From: Nitrosospira sp. Is2
GTDB lineage: Bacteria; Pseudomonadota; Gammaproteobacteria; Burkholderiales; Nitrosomonadaceae
DNA length: 64,000 nt
Assembly: GCF_033095785.1 (NCBI RefSeq)
Contig: NZ_CP137134.1
Span: 1,302,001 to 1,366,000, forward strand
Direction of reading: 5' to 3'
Made by a program: the position numbers and the translations under genes. This document shows positions 34,240 through 44,025 of the stretch, piece by piece. The notes below the pieces were generated by a model. It worked only from the letters and a program-made list of their open reading frames with translations. It did not search any database and was not told the origin of the DNA. How positions within the stretch are numbered: position 1 is the stretch's first letter; every line of letters starts with the position of its first letter.

Positions 34240-36339
34240 ATGCCCAATCATCTTGCCAGCGAAACAAGCCCCTACCTCCTGCAGCACGTGGACAATCCTG
34301 TGGACTGGTACCCATGGGGGGACGAGGCGCTGGCGCTCGCGCGCGCGCGCAACAAGCCGATATTGCTTTCCGTCGGCTACTCGGCCTGTCACTGGTGCCA
34401 TGTCATGGCCCATGAATGCTTCGAAGATGCTGAAGTTGCCGCGGCGATGAACCGCGACTTCATCAACATCAAGGTGGATCGTGAGGAGCGGCCGGATATT
34501 GACCAGATTTACCAGACCGCCCACTACATGCTTACCCAGCGTAGCGGCGGCTGGCCTCTGACGCTGTTTCTCACGCCCGACCAGAAGCCTTTTTTCGGTG
34601 GCACGTATTTCCCTAAAACGCCGCGGCATAGTCTGCCAGGTTTTCTCGACCTGCTGCCGCGCGTCGCCGAGGCCTATCATACTCGCGGCGCGGATATCGA
34701 GCGCCAGGGCACCTCGCTGCTGAAAACATTCGCGAACATGCTGCCGTCAAAAAGCGCCGCTGTCCCCGCTTTTTCAGAGCAACCGCTGGACCAGGCGCTG
34801 GTGGAACTGGAGAACCGCTTCGATTCCACCAATGGCGGGTTTGGCGAAGCGCCGAAATTTCTCCATCCCACGGAACTGGAATTCTGCCTGCGCCGTTACT
34901 TTGCCACGCGTAATCATGGCGCGTTGCGCATGGCCACCCTCACGCTGCAAAAGATGGCCGAAGGCGGCATTTACGACCAACTGGGCGGGGGCTTCTGCCG
35001 CTATAGCACGGACCCGTACTGGCGTATTCCGCATTTCGAAAAAATGCTTTATGACAACGGACCACTGCTGCGGCTGTACGCGGATGCCTGGCTTGCCACT
35101 CACGATCCGATGTTCGAGCGGGTGGTCGATGAAACAGCCCGATGGGTCATGCGCGAAATGCAGCCGCCGGCAGGAAACGAACCAGGAAAAGCCACAAGTG
35201 GTGGAGGTTATTACTCAACCTTGGACGCAGACTCTGAAGGTGAGGAGGGCAAGTTCTACGTGTGGGATCGCAGTGAGGTAGCGCAGCTTCTGCCTTCCGA
35301 GGAATATGCCGTAGTTGCTCTCTACTATGGGCTTTCGAGTCACCCCAACTTTGAACACAGGCATTGGAACTTCGAAATTGCGCAACCGATTGCCAACGTT
35401 GCGCTTGCTGTCGGCATCAGTCTTGAAGAAGCGCGACAGAGACTCGCGTCGGCGCAGGAAAGCCTCTTCAGCCAACGCGAATTACGCCCGCGCCCGGGCC
35501 GTGATGAAAAAATACTCACCAGCTGGAATGGGCTGATGATAAACGGGATGGCGCACGCCGGGCGGGTATTCGGTCGCCGCGACTGGATTCAATCAGCCGC
35601 CCGCGCCGTGGATTTTATCCGCACCACGCTATGGAAAAACAATCGCCTGCTCGCGACCTACAAGGATGGCAAAGCGCATCTCAATGCCTATCTCGATGAT
35701 TATGCCTTTCTGCTGAATGGCTTGCTGGAACTGATGCAAGCTGAGTTTCGCCGGGCTGATCTCGAATTTGCTGTCGCGCTGGCCGATGTGTTATTGGAGC
35801 AATTTGAAGATCCCGCGGAAGGAGGTTTTTTCTTTACCAGCCACGACCATGAAAAACTGATCCACCGTCCCAAGCCAGGCCATGATAATGCCACACCCTC
35901 CGGCAACGGGATTGCCGCATCCGGGTTGCAAAGGCTAGGACATATTCTCGGCGAATCCCGTTATTTGCAGGCGGCGGAGCGCACCCTGGCCTTGTTCTAT
36001 CCCACGATATCGCGTTATCCCAGTGCGTGTTGCAGCCTGTTGACAGCGCATGAGGAATCTCTCTTTCCACCACAGCTCGTTATCCTGCGTGGTCCGGGGC
36101 AAGCGTTGAAAGAATGGGAGGACGCGCTTCGGGTCGGTTCTCCATATACGCTTGTGTTTGCGTTGCCTTTGGAACTTATCGATCTGCCGCTGAGTCTGAG
36201 TAAACCGGCAGGAGTGAATAATACTGTCAACGCCTGGGTCTGCCACGGCGTTAAATGCTTACCGGCGATTACGGATGTGCATGAATTGCTGCGCATCTGC
36301 GAAATTCACGGTAAGATAGGGGCCCCTTTCTATAATTAA
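34240..36339 (+). CDS. Thioredoxin-domain protein of the YyaL/SSP411 family (DUF255)
   Basis: A 699-residue protein. The N-terminal thioredoxin-like domain (about 1-165) opens with HLASETSPYLLQHVDNPVDW and has CHWC at 50-53. The rest is an (alpha/alpha)6-barrel-like region resembling N-acylglucosamine 2-epimerases and glycosidases (GGFGEAPKFLHPTELEF, EKMLYDNGPLLRLYADAW, EDEKILTSWNGLMINGMA-like RDEKILTSWNGLM). It is widely conserved, with no settled function. The start at 34240 follows the family N-terminus; the frame is open further into ilvD. The cytochrome gene follows by 17 bases. Confidence 0.92.
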   Translation: MPNHLASETSPYLLQHVDNPVDWYPWGDEALALARARNKPILLSVGYSACHWCHVMAHECFEDAEVAAAMNRDFINIKVDREERPDIDQIYQTAHYMLTQRSGGWPLTLFLTPDQKPFFGGTYFPKTPRHSLPGFLDLLPRVAEAYHTRGADIERQGTSLLKTFANMLPSKSAAVPAFSEQPLDQALVELENRFDSTNGGFGEAPKFLHPTELEFCLRRYFATRNHGALRMATLTLQKMAEGGIYDQLGGGFCRYSTDPYWRIPHFEKMLYDNGPLLRLYADAWLATHDPMFERVVDETARWVMREMQPPAGNEPGKATSGGGYYSTLDADSEGEEGKFYVWDRSEVAQLLPSEEYAVVALYYGLSSHPNFEHRHWNFEIAQPIANVALAVGISLEEARQRLASAQESLFSQRELRPRPGRDEKILTSWNGLMINGMAHAGRVFGRRDWIQSAARAVDFIRTTLWKNNRLLATYKDGKAHLNAYLDDYAFLLNGLLELMQAEFRRADLEFAVALADVLLEQFEDPAEGGFFFTSHDHEKLIHRPKPGHDNATPSGNGIAASGLQRLGHILGESRYLQAAERTLALFYPTISRYPSACCSLLTAHEESLFPPQLVILRGPGQALKEWEDALRVGSPYTLVFALPLELIDLPLSLSKPAGVNNTVNAWVCHGVKCLPAITDVHELLRICEIHGKIGAPFYN

Positions 36340-36356
36340 CGGATAAAGGAGTGAGT

Positions 36357-36668
36357 ATGAGAGCTGTCTGGATGGGAATGGTTGCGGCATCAGCCCTGTT
36401 GATGGTGGGCACCGCGCAAGCAAACGCGGACTTGGCAAAAGCCAATGGTTGCACAAACTGCCATACTGTTGACAAGAAATTGGTCGGCCCTGCATTGAAA
36501 GACATTGCCGCCAAGTATAAGGATGACCCGAAAGCCGAAGCATACCTAGCAGATAAAATTAAGAAAGGAAGCAACGGCGTGTGGGGTCCAGTACCGATGC
36601 CCCCGAATGCGCAAGTTAGCGATGCCAACGCCAAAGTTCTGGCAGCATGGGTTCTGACGCTTAAGTAA
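36357..36668 (+). CDS. Class I cytochrome c (c-551/c-552 type)
   Basis: A 103-residue monohaem cytochrome. A signal peptide (residues 1-24, cleaved after QANA) gives a periplasmic protein of about 79 residues. CTNCH (32-36) binds haem, and Met81 in VPMPPN is the sixth ligand. The mature sequence (DLAKANGCTNCH..GPALKDIAAKY..SDANAKVLAAWVLTLK) closely resembles cytochrome c-552 of Nitrosomonas europaea, which passes electrons from ammonia oxidation to the terminal oxidase. The ATG at 36357 is 5 bases after AAGGAG; a GTG at 36351 overlaps that site. A terminator follows. Confidence 0.95.
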   Translation: MRAVWMGMVAASALLMVGTAQANADLAKANGCTNCHTVDKKLVGPALKDIAAKYKDDPKAEAYLADKIKKGSNGVWGPVPMPPNAQVSDANAKVLAAWVLTLK

Positions 36669-36683
36669 CTTGAAATTGAATCA

Positions 36684-36717
36684 CAAAAAAGCCGGCGCAA
36701 TGTCGCCGGCTTTTTAT
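36684..36717 (+). terminator. Rho-independent terminator after cytochrome c
   Basis: AAAAAA-GCCGGCG-CAATGT-CGCCGGC-TTTTT. A seven-base-pair GC stem with a short loop and a T-run, 15 bases after the cytochrome stop. Confidence 0.92.
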
Positions 36718-36813
36718 TTGTCATCACGAAAAAAAGCTGCCGCACGATAACGCTGGGGAGACGCATAACTTGGCCGTCATACCGGTGAAGTGCGCACTCA
36801 GGGTGCGTTGATC

Positions 36814-37575
36814 ATGAGCTGGTTTGCGACCAACTTGGCAAGCGCGTTTCTGCTTCCGCCATTCAATCTCATTCTGTTGGGCACAGCAGGAGTGCTGCTG
36901 CTGAGGCGCAGACCAGGGTTTGGCAAGTCGCTGGTGATAGCCGCTTTGGCTTTGCTTTATTTGCTGTCCATCCCGCTCGTCGCAGACGCCCTTCTGCAGA
37001 CACTGGAGTCAACCCCTAGCCGCAGGGCACTGGAGAATGACATCCAGGCCGTTGTCGTGCTGGGTGGCGGCACGTACTACGACGCCCCGGAGTATGGTAG
37101 CAATACAGTGGGGCGATTTAGCCTGGAGCGTATCCGTTACGCCGCATGGCTGCACCGGCACACGGGCAAGCCAATATTGGCGACCGGCGGCGACCCTGCT
37201 GGCTATGGTTCTGCTGAAGCGACGCAAATGAAGCGCGTGCTGGAACAAGAATTCAAGGTCCCGGTGAAATGGATCGAAACCGCTTCGCGCAACACGCGTG
37301 AGAATGCCTACAACAGCTTTGCCCTACTACAAGACCACGGTGTTCACCATATCGCGCTCGTCACTCATGCCTGGCACATGCCCCGAGCGGCAATAGAGTT
37401 TGAACAGGCCGGATTCAAGGTCAGCCGCGCGGCTACCGGCTACACAACGCGTCATAAAACGAACATTTTTGTACTCATTCCCGCAGCTGGGGCATTGCAA
37501 AAAAGCAATTTATTCTTCCACGAACTCATCGGCATGGGGTGGTACAGGCTCATGCCAGCCGCGAACTCGCTGTGA
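36814..37575 (+). CDS. YdcF/ElyC family membrane protein (DUF218)
   Basis: A 253-residue protein with two N-terminal membrane segments (LASAFLLPPFNLILLGTAGVLLL and LVIAALALLYLLSIPLVADAL) and a DUF218 domain: AVVVLGGGTYYDAPEYG, LATGGDPAGYGSAEATQMKRVL, WIETASRNTRENAYNSF and ALVTHAWHMPRAAIEF. Related proteins affect envelope polysaccharide and peptidoglycan lipid carriers. I chose ATG 36814 by family N-terminus; GTG 36790 is in frame. The stretch from here to osmC has no further gene. Confidence 0.88.
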   Translation: MSWFATNLASAFLLPPFNLILLGTAGVLLLRRRPGFGKSLVIAALALLYLLSIPLVADALLQTLESTPSRRALENDIQAVVVLGGGTYYDAPEYGSNTVGRFSLERIRYAAWLHRHTGKPILATGGDPAGYGSAEATQMKRVLEQEFKVPVKWIETASRNTRENAYNSFALLQDHGVHHIALVTHAWHMPRAAIEFEQAGFKVSRAATGYTTRHKTNIFVLIPAAGALQKSNLFFHELIGMGWYRLMPAANSL

Positions 37576-37784
37576 ACGGCTGGAAGCGTTGACCGATGAC
37601 ATTTGGACCTATTCTGCCGGATAAATCGAGCCACCGGTGCTGTAAGGCAAGCCACTCGCAAACACTCTTTATGGAGGTAGCTGATAAAATCGGAGAATTT
37701 CAGGTAAGCCCTGGCCAGTTCCGCGATAGGAACCGTGGCATCTGCCATTTTTTACGGGACTGAATCTTTTGGGAGGGGAATCAC

Positions 37785-38201
37785 ATGCAAGCACGAATCA
37801 AGTGGAAGGATGGAGCGAGCTTTTTGGCCAAGTCGGGAAGTGGTCATACGGTGCTGATGGACGGACCGCCGGACGCGGGCGGCAAGAATTCAGGACCGCG
37901 CCCAATGGAAATGTTGCTGATGGGAACCGGCGGTTGCGCGGCCTTCGACGTCGTGATGATCCTCAAAAAGGGCCGCCAGGATATCAGCGATTGCGTGGTG
38001 GAAATCGAAGCTGAACGGGCCCCACGGGAACCTAAGGTGTTCACCCGCATTCACTTTCATTTTATCTTGACAGGAAAAAAACTGAACCCTGGACAGGTTG
38101 AGAGGGCAATTAGCCTCTCTGCAGAAAAATACTGCTCGGCTTCGATAATGCTGGCAAAGACGGCCGAACTGACACACGACTTTGAGATCGTGGAGGAATA
38201 A
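37785..38201 (+). CDS. OsmC/Ohr family protein
   Basis: A 138-residue protein of the OsmC family, thiol peroxidases or redox proteins that act on organic hydroperoxides. The two family cysteines are in GTGGCAAFDV (about residue 47) and AEKYCSASIML (about 117). Length and N-terminus MQARIKWKDGASF fit the YhfA-like branch. A strong GGGAGGGGA lies 7 bases before the ATG. Confidence 0.9.
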   Translation: MQARIKWKDGASFLAKSGSGHTVLMDGPPDAGGKNSGPRPMEMLLMGTGGCAAFDVVMILKKGRQDISDCVVEIEAERAPREPKVFTRIHFHFILTGKKLNPGQVERAISLSAEKYCSASIMLAKTAELTHDFEIVEE

Positions 38202-38278
38202 GATCAGTTGTTCGGGAAACGGGATAACGACCAGGGACAACTGGATCAGCGGCAACTTATCGGCGAGCAGCGTCGGGC

Positions 38279-38905
38279 TTAAACCCAGTAGGCGGTTCTC
38301 GTCATTACATTCGAGCCCAGCTTCATCATCAGTTTCACCGGCGAGGGCAACTCGGCGCCACCGTGAGACATCGCAGTCGTGGCGTGCCCGGCTTCGTCTA
38401 TCTGCATCTGCGCGACGATGGCGCGGCTTTTTCCATCGTTGTGCGGCAGTCGCTTCAAATGTCCAGCCAGATGTGACTCCACCTGGCGCTCGGTTTCGGC
38501 AAGAAATCCCAGATTCCACTTATCGCCCAGCATGCCCGCCAACGCGCCAATGGCGAACGACCCGCCGTACCATAATGGATTCAACATGCTTTTGCGTCCG
38601 CTCAATTCAGCAATCCGCCGCTCGGTCCAGGCAAGGTGTTCGGTTTCTTCACGCGCTGCCTGTGCCAGCGTTTCCTGTACGTCCGCATCGTGCGCAGTAA
38701 GCGCCTGTCCTTGATATAGCGCCTGCGCACAAATCTCCCCGACGTGATTCACGCGCATCAGGGCGGTTGATTGGCGCTTCTCCCAATCGTTCAACTCGCT
38801 TTCGGGCAATTCGGTTCCCGGCACTGGCCGCAGTGTTTGTGCGGGCGTCAGCAATGTGCGTAGCGCATGGTCAAAACCAATGATGAATTTGTCGATGTTG
38901 GGCAT
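38279..38905 (-). CDS. coq7: Demethoxyubiquinone hydroxylase
   Basis: A 208-residue di-iron monooxygenase that hydroxylates demethoxyubiquinone, the last ring hydroxylation in ubiquinone synthesis. Iron ligands are in MRVNHVGEICAQALYQGQ, AREETEHLAWTERR and MQIDEAGHATTA (ExxH pairs). The start at 38905 (MPNIDKF) follows GGGGGAC; six more upstream codons are possible. The betaproteobacterial form has the same length. It converges with osmC. Confidence 0.93.
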   Translation of the reverse strand: MPNIDKFIIGFDHALRTLLTPAQTLRPVPGTELPESELNDWEKRQSTALMRVNHVGEICAQALYQGQALTAHDADVQETLAQAAREETEHLAWTERRIAELSGRKSMLNPLWYGGSFAIGALAGMLGDKWNLGFLAETERQVESHLAGHLKRLPHNDGKSRAIVAQMQIDEAGHATTAMSHGGAELPSPVKLMMKLGSNVMTRTAYWV

Positions 38906-38938
38906 GGAGTCCCCCGTAAGCAATATAAAGCGGAATGT

Positions 38939-40384
38939 TTATAATTGTATACCCATTTGCCGCGATATCAGAGTAACCGGATGCACGACCTCGATCTCGG
39001 AGCCTGCCTGCCGCAAGGCACTTCCGATGTGCATGGCGCAACCGACGTTGGATGTGGCGAGGTAACGCGCGCCACTCGCCTTTAGCGCGGTCATCTTGTC
39101 ATGCAGTAGCGGCGCCGCCATCTCCGGCTGATCAATAAAATATGTTCCGGCGGCACCACAGCACTGATCATTACCCGCGAGGGGAATAACCAGCGCCCCT
39201 GGGATGCGCGCGAGCAGCGCGTATGCATGGGCTGAACCTCGCAGGACATTTCGCAGGCTGCAGGGTTCGTGTACTGCAATTTTATGCGGCAAAGGAGCGA
39301 GTTTTACCTCATCCCATCCTTCAGCCGCAGCCAGAAAAGCGCCAATGTCCACGGCCTTCGCTGAAAATTTTATGGCTGGCCTTCGGAATTTCCCCGTCTG
39401 AGCTGCGTCGTCTTGCACCTGAGAACGTAAGTTGGACGGTTGCGAGAATGACGATAAACCGTATTCCCGCAGCTGGACGCCACACCCCGAGGCGGTACTT
39501 AGGATCGCGTCCAGATTCAACTCATTGAAGGCCGCAATGTTCTGAAGCTCCAGCTGCTTCGCCGTGGTTCTGTCGCCGCTGTGCTGATGCAAGGCGCCAC
39601 AACAGGTTTGCGCGCGCGGCACATGGACCGTGTAACCCAGTCGATTGAGTACCAATATTGCCGCGTTAAGCGTGGTAGCGTCCGTCAGTCGGGCGACACA
39701 GCCGAGAAAGAGGCCGACTTGTCCACGCGGTTCCCCCACAGCGGGATAAACGGGCTGCCAGGTACGCGAATCCACAACGCCGGATGAAGCAGCCGGTATG
39801 TCGATGAATGGCAGCTGCGCCTCGAGCACGGCGAGCGCCGTCCCTCCGAATATGCCGGACTTGCGATTCCATTTTTGCAGGCCGCTGCTCTGGTAAAAAC
39901 GCAAAAGTGGACGCAGCGCGTCAAGCCGCCCGGGTTTAGCGATGAACTCGCGTTTGATCCATCCCCGCAGTCCGGCTTTTCGCATCGCAGGATCTCCTTG
40001 AGGGAGATCACGCTCCGAGTCCATCGCCGCACGCGTGTCGTCGATTAATTGGCCAAAGCGCACATGGTTGGGGCATGCCGCCTCACAGGCGCGGCAGGTA
40101 AGACAACGGTCGATATGCAGCGCAAACCGCTCATTCATGGGAACCCGGCCGCCCATGACGCCCCCTATGAGGGCAATGCGCCCCCGCGGTGAATCGGCCT
40201 CGGACAAGGTGATACGGTAGGTGGGGCAATGCGGCAGACAAAGGCCGCACGCGACGCAGCGGTTAGCTTCGGCGCTTATTTCGGCGCGTTCGCTGGTCCG
40301 TTCGGAGGCGGATGAAACGTCAGGTGGAAGATCAGTTGGGTTCATCGTTGTAGGCGTAGACCAACTTTTGTCGGAGCCGTTCAT
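38939..40384 (-). CDS. glcF: Glycolate oxidase iron-sulfur subunit
   Basis: A 481-residue soluble protein with two 4Fe-4S clusters near the N-terminus (RCVACGLCLPHCP and RCLTCRACEAACP) and two CCG domains (TCCGALHQH and QCCGAAGTYF). It carries electrons from glycolate oxidation by GlcD/GlcE. GlcD and GlcE are not in the window. A second ATG at 40345 could be the true start. It is 33 bases upstream of coq7 on the same strand. An alternative reading is a lactate-utilisation (LutA/LldE) subunit, but the length favours GlcF. Confidence 0.9.
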   Translation of the reverse strand: MNGSDKSWSTPTTMNPTDLPPDVSSASERTSERAEISAEANRCVACGLCLPHCPTYRITLSEADSPRGRIALIGGVMGGRVPMNERFALHIDRCLTCRACEAACPNHVRFGQLIDDTRAAMDSERDLPQGDPAMRKAGLRGWIKREFIAKPGRLDALRPLLRFYQSSGLQKWNRKSGIFGGTALAVLEAQLPFIDIPAASSGVVDSRTWQPVYPAVGEPRGQVGLFLGCVARLTDATTLNAAILVLNRLGYTVHVPRAQTCCGALHQHSGDRTTAKQLELQNIAAFNELNLDAILSTASGCGVQLREYGLSSFSQPSNLRSQVQDDAAQTGKFRRPAIKFSAKAVDIGAFLAAAEGWDEVKLAPLPHKIAVHEPCSLRNVLRGSAHAYALLARIPGALVIPLAGNDQCCGAAGTYFIDQPEMAAPLLHDKMTALKASGARYLATSNVGCAMHIGSALRQAGSEIEVVHPVTLISRQMGIQL

Positions 40385-40661
40385 TTAGACGAAAGTCCGG
40401 CGGAGGATACCGAAATTTTTTTCAGAAATAGCGGCAGAGGCGTTTAAACCCACTCGACTTCATTTCTATAGAGTTCGCCCACAAGGGAGTTGGAAGAGTC
40501 TACTCGCAAGGCTGTTTGAAGAATAGGGGATTGAATATGCCCATCAATATGAGCACACGTCTGGTATCAGTGCGATAACTCATGCAGATCTATCTGGCCA
40601 GCCTTCATGCACAAATCGCGCTACAATTCACGCCCCTCAGGTCTGCAACCGTCAATCTATC

Positions 40662-41228
40662 GTGGAAGCGTTTTTTACCTCCACCATTCTTGTCGCAATT
40701 GCTGAAATCGGTGACAAGACTCAGCTTCTGTCATTCGTGCTCGCAGCGAAACTACGGCGGCCCTATCCGATCATGGCTGGTATTTTTGTCGCTACGCTGC
40801 TCAACCATGCGTTGGCGGCCTCGGTGGGAGCATGGCTCGCCAGCATGATTCCTTCTCATTTTATTAACTGGATAGTAGGGGCGTCATTCATCGGTTGCGG
40901 CTTGTGGGCACTCAAGCCGGATACGCTTGAGGAGCATGCGCCTTTATTTGCTGCGGGAGCGTTCGTCACCACGCTCATCGCTTTCTTCCTGGCGGAAATG
41001 GGGGACAAAACTCAGCTAGCGACCGTTGCATTGGCAGCGCGTTACGATGAGTTGACGGCGGTTGTGCTCGGCACGACTCTCGGTATGATGGTGGCAAACG
41101 CGCCGGCAGTCTGGGTTGGAGAGGCGCTTGCCGGTCGGATCAATATGAGAAAGACACGCTGGGGTGCGGCAGCCTTGTTCCTGCTAATGGGAGTGTGGTC
41201 GCTCGCAGGCGTGATCGAGTTCCCCTGA
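40662..41228 (+). CDS. TMEM165/GDT1 family (UPF0016) cation transporter
   Basis: A 188-residue protein with six membrane segments in two halves, each with the family motif E-x-G-D-K-T-Q (EIGDKTQ 14-20 and EMGDKTQ about 111-117). Family members move Mn2+ or Ca2+, mostly Mn2+ export in bacteria. It starts at GTG 40662. I looked for the yybP-ykoY manganese riboswitch in the 277 bases upstream and did not find a convincing one. Confidence 0.93.
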   Translation: MEAFFTSTILVAIAEIGDKTQLLSFVLAAKLRRPYPIMAGIFVATLLNHALAASVGAWLASMIPSHFINWIVGASFIGCGLWALKPDTLEEHAPLFAAGAFVTTLIAFFLAEMGDKTQLATVALAARYDELTAVVLGTTLGMMVANAPAVWVGEALAGRINMRKTRWGAAALFLLMGVWSLAGVIEFP

Positions 41229-41288
41229 TACACGAACATCCGACCCCTGGCCGCAAACGCAGCAATACCCGAGCCTCCGCTACGCTGC

Positions 41289-41732
41289 CTAACCCGGTCC
41301 GCGGACGCCGTAAATATAGCGTTCGAGTTCATGGATAATAAATTGCTGGCCTGAAATCGAATCCTTGACCAGATCGCCGATGGAAACAAGGCCGACGACG
41401 TTATTGTTTTCAAGCACGGGCAAGTGGCGTACGCGCATCTCGGTAACCAGTGCCATGCAATCCTCGGCGGTATAGTCGGGGCTGACATACGCGACCTGCG
41501 GTGTCATGAGCTCGCTGACCCGAATATCCTTCGCAAGCCTATCCAGCAAGTACGCCTTGCGCGAATAATCCCTTTCGGTGAAGATACCGGCCATTTTTCC
41601 ATCCTGTAGCACCAGCAATGCGCCAATGTTTCTTGTAGCCATCAGCTGCATGGCATCATGCACCGACTTGTCGGGCTCGATGCTTGCGACTTCATGTCCC
41701 TTGCCTTCCAGTAATTGCCTAACCGTTGTCAT
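41289..41732 (-). CDS. CBS-domain pair protein
   Basis: A 147-residue protein made of two CBS domains (about 8-60 and 72-135): VASIEPDKSVHDAMQLMATRNIGALLV and ELMTPQVAYVSPDYTAEDCMALVTEMRVRHLPV. Such pairs bind adenosine nucleotides as energy sensors. No effector domain is fused and the neighbours give no hint of the partner. It converges with the GDT1 gene. Confidence 0.92.
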   Translation of the reverse strand: MTTVRQLLEGKGHEVASIEPDKSVHDAMQLMATRNIGALLVLQDGKMAGIFTERDYSRKAYLLDRLAKDIRVSELMTPQVAYVSPDYTAEDCMALVTEMRVRHLPVLENNNVVGLVSIGDLVKDSISGQQFIIHELERYIYGVRGPG

Positions 41733-41890
41733 GGCATCATTCCTCCACTTCGGATTGAAACTTGTTCGGGCATTTCTCTTAAAATCATAGCACGTCGAAC
41801 GAGCAACCTGAGCGGGAGGAACTGAACCACAAGTGGACGCGAGATCTGGACTTCTCCCAATGACAGGATGGGCGGCCTGGCCGGCATTTT

Positions 41891-43114
41891 CTACAACATG
41901 CGGCTTTTATCGCCGCTGGCAAATCCTGTCAGAGGTGTGGAAACATTTTTGCCAAAGGCGATAACTTTGAATAATTCTCCCATTTCAGCCGGGCTCAGCA
42001 GCTTCTGGACCTGGTTTGCAAGTGGCAGATAATCCCTCGCATTCTCGGCGGGGATCTGCGCCAGAAGCTCTGTTATGCCGCAGTTGATGAGAAAATGTGC
42101 TTGACTGGTATAGCCCAGCAAATCCAGCCCCGTTTTGTGCGCAACCTCGGCAATCGCGCTGAAGTCCACATGGCTGGTGATGTCCTGCAGGCCGGGTAGA
42201 TAAAACGGGTCATCATGCGCATAATGCCGGTAGTGGCACATCAGGGTCCCGCGATGACGCTGCGGGTGGTAATACTCGTTATGCCCAAAACCATAGTCAA
42301 TCAGGAGAATCGCGCCCTGCTTCAGCATTCCGCTCAGGCTGAGCATGAAGTGCCGGGCGGCGAGACTTATTTCGCTGACATAGTCGCCCCCGCGGTCGCT
42401 GCCACGGTGGGGGCCGACGCCTCCCATTTCCGGATCAGCCAACGGGCGTAGGATGGAAGCCGCTTGAAACAGCTCCCCTTGCATCAGTGGACGATCGCTC
42501 CACTTGAATTCGTCCGCATCTGTCTCCACCCCTCGCTCGAACAATTGGAAGCCGCGCCACCGGACGAGATGTACCGGCATAGCGTCGAGCACTTCATTGG
42601 CAAGTATCAGTCCATTGAATTGCTCGGGCAATTGCGTCAGCCAAATCACCCTGGCCGCCAGATGCGGCGCCCGGCGTTCAAGTAAAACTTGTTGCCGCTG
42701 TTGCAGTTCCGCGCTGACTTCGAGAATGAAATAATGCCTTGGTAAACACCCAAGTTTTTCCAGCTCAAGCAATAAATCGAGCGCGAGCTTGCCAGTTCCG
42801 GCTCCGAATTCCAGAACATTACCCTTATCCTCGTTTCCGAGCACCTGCGCCGCTTGTCGTGCCACGGCTCTACCGTACAGAGAAGAGATTTCCGGTGCGG
42901 TCACAAAATCGCCTTCCTGCCCGAATTTAGCAGCGCCCCCGCTGTAATAACCCATACCCGGCGCATACGACGCCAGCCTCATGTAATGCTCAAACGAAAT
43001 CCAGCCGCCAGCACCAGCTATTTCTGCTTTGATCAACTCCTTCACCGCGCGACTATGCTCGAGGGCCGCGTGGCTCGGTGCCGGTAACGGTGGTTGAGGT
43101 GATAGTGGCTGCAT
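41891..43114 (-). CDS. MidA/NDUFAF7-family SAM-dependent methyltransferase
   Basis: A 407-residue DUF185 methyltransferase. Marks are ISFEHYMRLASYAPGMGYYSGG, FVTAPEISSLYGRAVARQ, the SAM loop VLEFGAGTGKLALDLL, LILANEVLDAMPVHLV and LLIDYGFGHNEYYHPQR. The mitochondrial homologue methylates an arginine of complex I subunit NDUFS2; the bacterial target is not proven. I use ATG 43114, since the longer frame to 43222 would cross the divergent promoter of the SDR gene. Confidence 0.9.
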   Translation of the reverse strand: MQPLSPQPPLPAPSHAALEHSRAVKELIKAEIAGAGGWISFEHYMRLASYAPGMGYYSGGAAKFGQEGDFVTAPEISSLYGRAVARQAAQVLGNEDKGNVLEFGAGTGKLALDLLLELEKLGCLPRHYFILEVSAELQQRQQVLLERRAPHLAARVIWLTQLPEQFNGLILANEVLDAMPVHLVRWRGFQLFERGVETDADEFKWSDRPLMQGELFQAASILRPLADPEMGGVGPHRGSDRGGDYVSEISLAARHFMLSLSGMLKQGAILLIDYGFGHNEYYHPQRHRGTLMCHYRHYAHDDPFYLPGLQDITSHVDFSAIAEVAHKTGLDLLGYTSQAHFLINCGITELLAQIPAENARDYLPLANQVQKLLSPAEMGELFKVIAFGKNVSTPLTGFASGDKSRML

Positions 43115-43221
43115 GGGCTCTATGCTACTCTTTACTATCGAGCGCCTCTTTTTGGGGCTGGCGCTAGTGAAATTGAAAGTCGCGCCTGTTTCGCGAGTGT
43201 GCAAGTGTAGAGGAGATAGCA

Positions 43222-43962
43222 ATGCAAGGGAAAGTGATACTGATCACCGGAGGGGCAAGGCGTGTAGGCGCGGCTACCTGTCGACGCTTGCATGCGCAGG
43301 GCGCAAACCTGGTGGTCCATTATCGGGCCTCCGCGAACGATGCGCGGGCGTTGAAAAGCGAGCTTGATCAGGTCCGCCCCGGTTCGGTTGCGCTCGTGCA
43401 GGCAGACCTGCTGGACATTAATCGGCTACCCGATTTGATTGACGAAACGATGAGCCACTTCGGCAGACTGGACGCGCTTGTCAATAATGCTTCCAGCTTT
43501 TTTGCCACCCCCCTGGGGAAGATCACAGAGGACATGTGGGATGATCTTATCGGCAGCAACCTTAAGGCGCCGCTGTTTCTTTCGCAAGCGGCGGCGCCCC
43601 AGCTCAGGATGCAGCAAGGCTGCATCGTGAACATTGTCGATATCCACTCCGAGTGGCCACTGAAACGATACGTGGTATATAACGCCGCCAAGGGCGGCCT
43701 CGCTTCGCTGACCCGTTCACTCGCCGTTGAGCTCGCGCCGGAAGTCAGGGTGAACGGAGTTTCTCCAGGGCCCATCCTGTGGCCTGAAGAAGGCGCGTGG
43801 ATGGATGAAGCTTCGCGCCAGCATATCATCGGGCGGACACTGCTCAAACGGACTGGAGAGCCGGAGGACATCGCGAAAACCGTAGCCTTCCTGATTGCCG
43901 ATGCGCCTTATATCACCGGCCAGATTATCGCGGTGGATGGGGGACGCAGCGTGAACCTTTAG
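43222..43962 (+). CDS. SDR family oxidoreductase, pteridine reductase-like
   Basis: A 246-residue SDR with the PTR1/FolM-type cofactor motif TGGARRVG (9-16), followed by HYRASANDA, NNASSFFATPLG, a Tyr-x-x-x-Lys active site in YVVYNAAKGG and GVSPGPILWPEE. Pteridine reductases of this group reduce dihydropterins or dihydrofolate with NADPH, which could serve where FolA is absent. The ATG follows AGGAGATAG. It is divergent from the MidA-like gene with 107 bases between. Confidence 0.88.
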   Translation: MQGKVILITGGARRVGAATCRRLHAQGANLVVHYRASANDARALKSELDQVRPGSVALVQADLLDINRLPDLIDETMSHFGRLDALVNNASSFFATPLGKITEDMWDDLIGSNLKAPLFLSQAAAPQLRMQQGCIVNIVDIHSEWPLKRYVVYNAAKGGLASLTRSLAVELAPEVRVNGVSPGPILWPEEGAWMDEASRQHIIGRTLLKRTGEPEDIAKTVAFLIADAPYITGQIIAVDGGRSVNL

Positions 43963-44025
43963 ATATTGGCGGGAAAGATAACCGGCCACGAACTGACGCT
44001 TCACCAAACCGCTGCCAACTCTCCT

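Noticed and set aside
37452..37748. Minus-strand open frame of 98 codons in the ydcF-osmC gap
   Set aside because: Half is antisense to ydcF, no ribosome site, no recognisable domain.
40385..40661. Possible yybP-ykoY manganese riboswitch upstream of the GDT1 gene
   Set aside because: Only an isolated AGGGGAT is present; the paired conserved loops of that riboswitch are not found.
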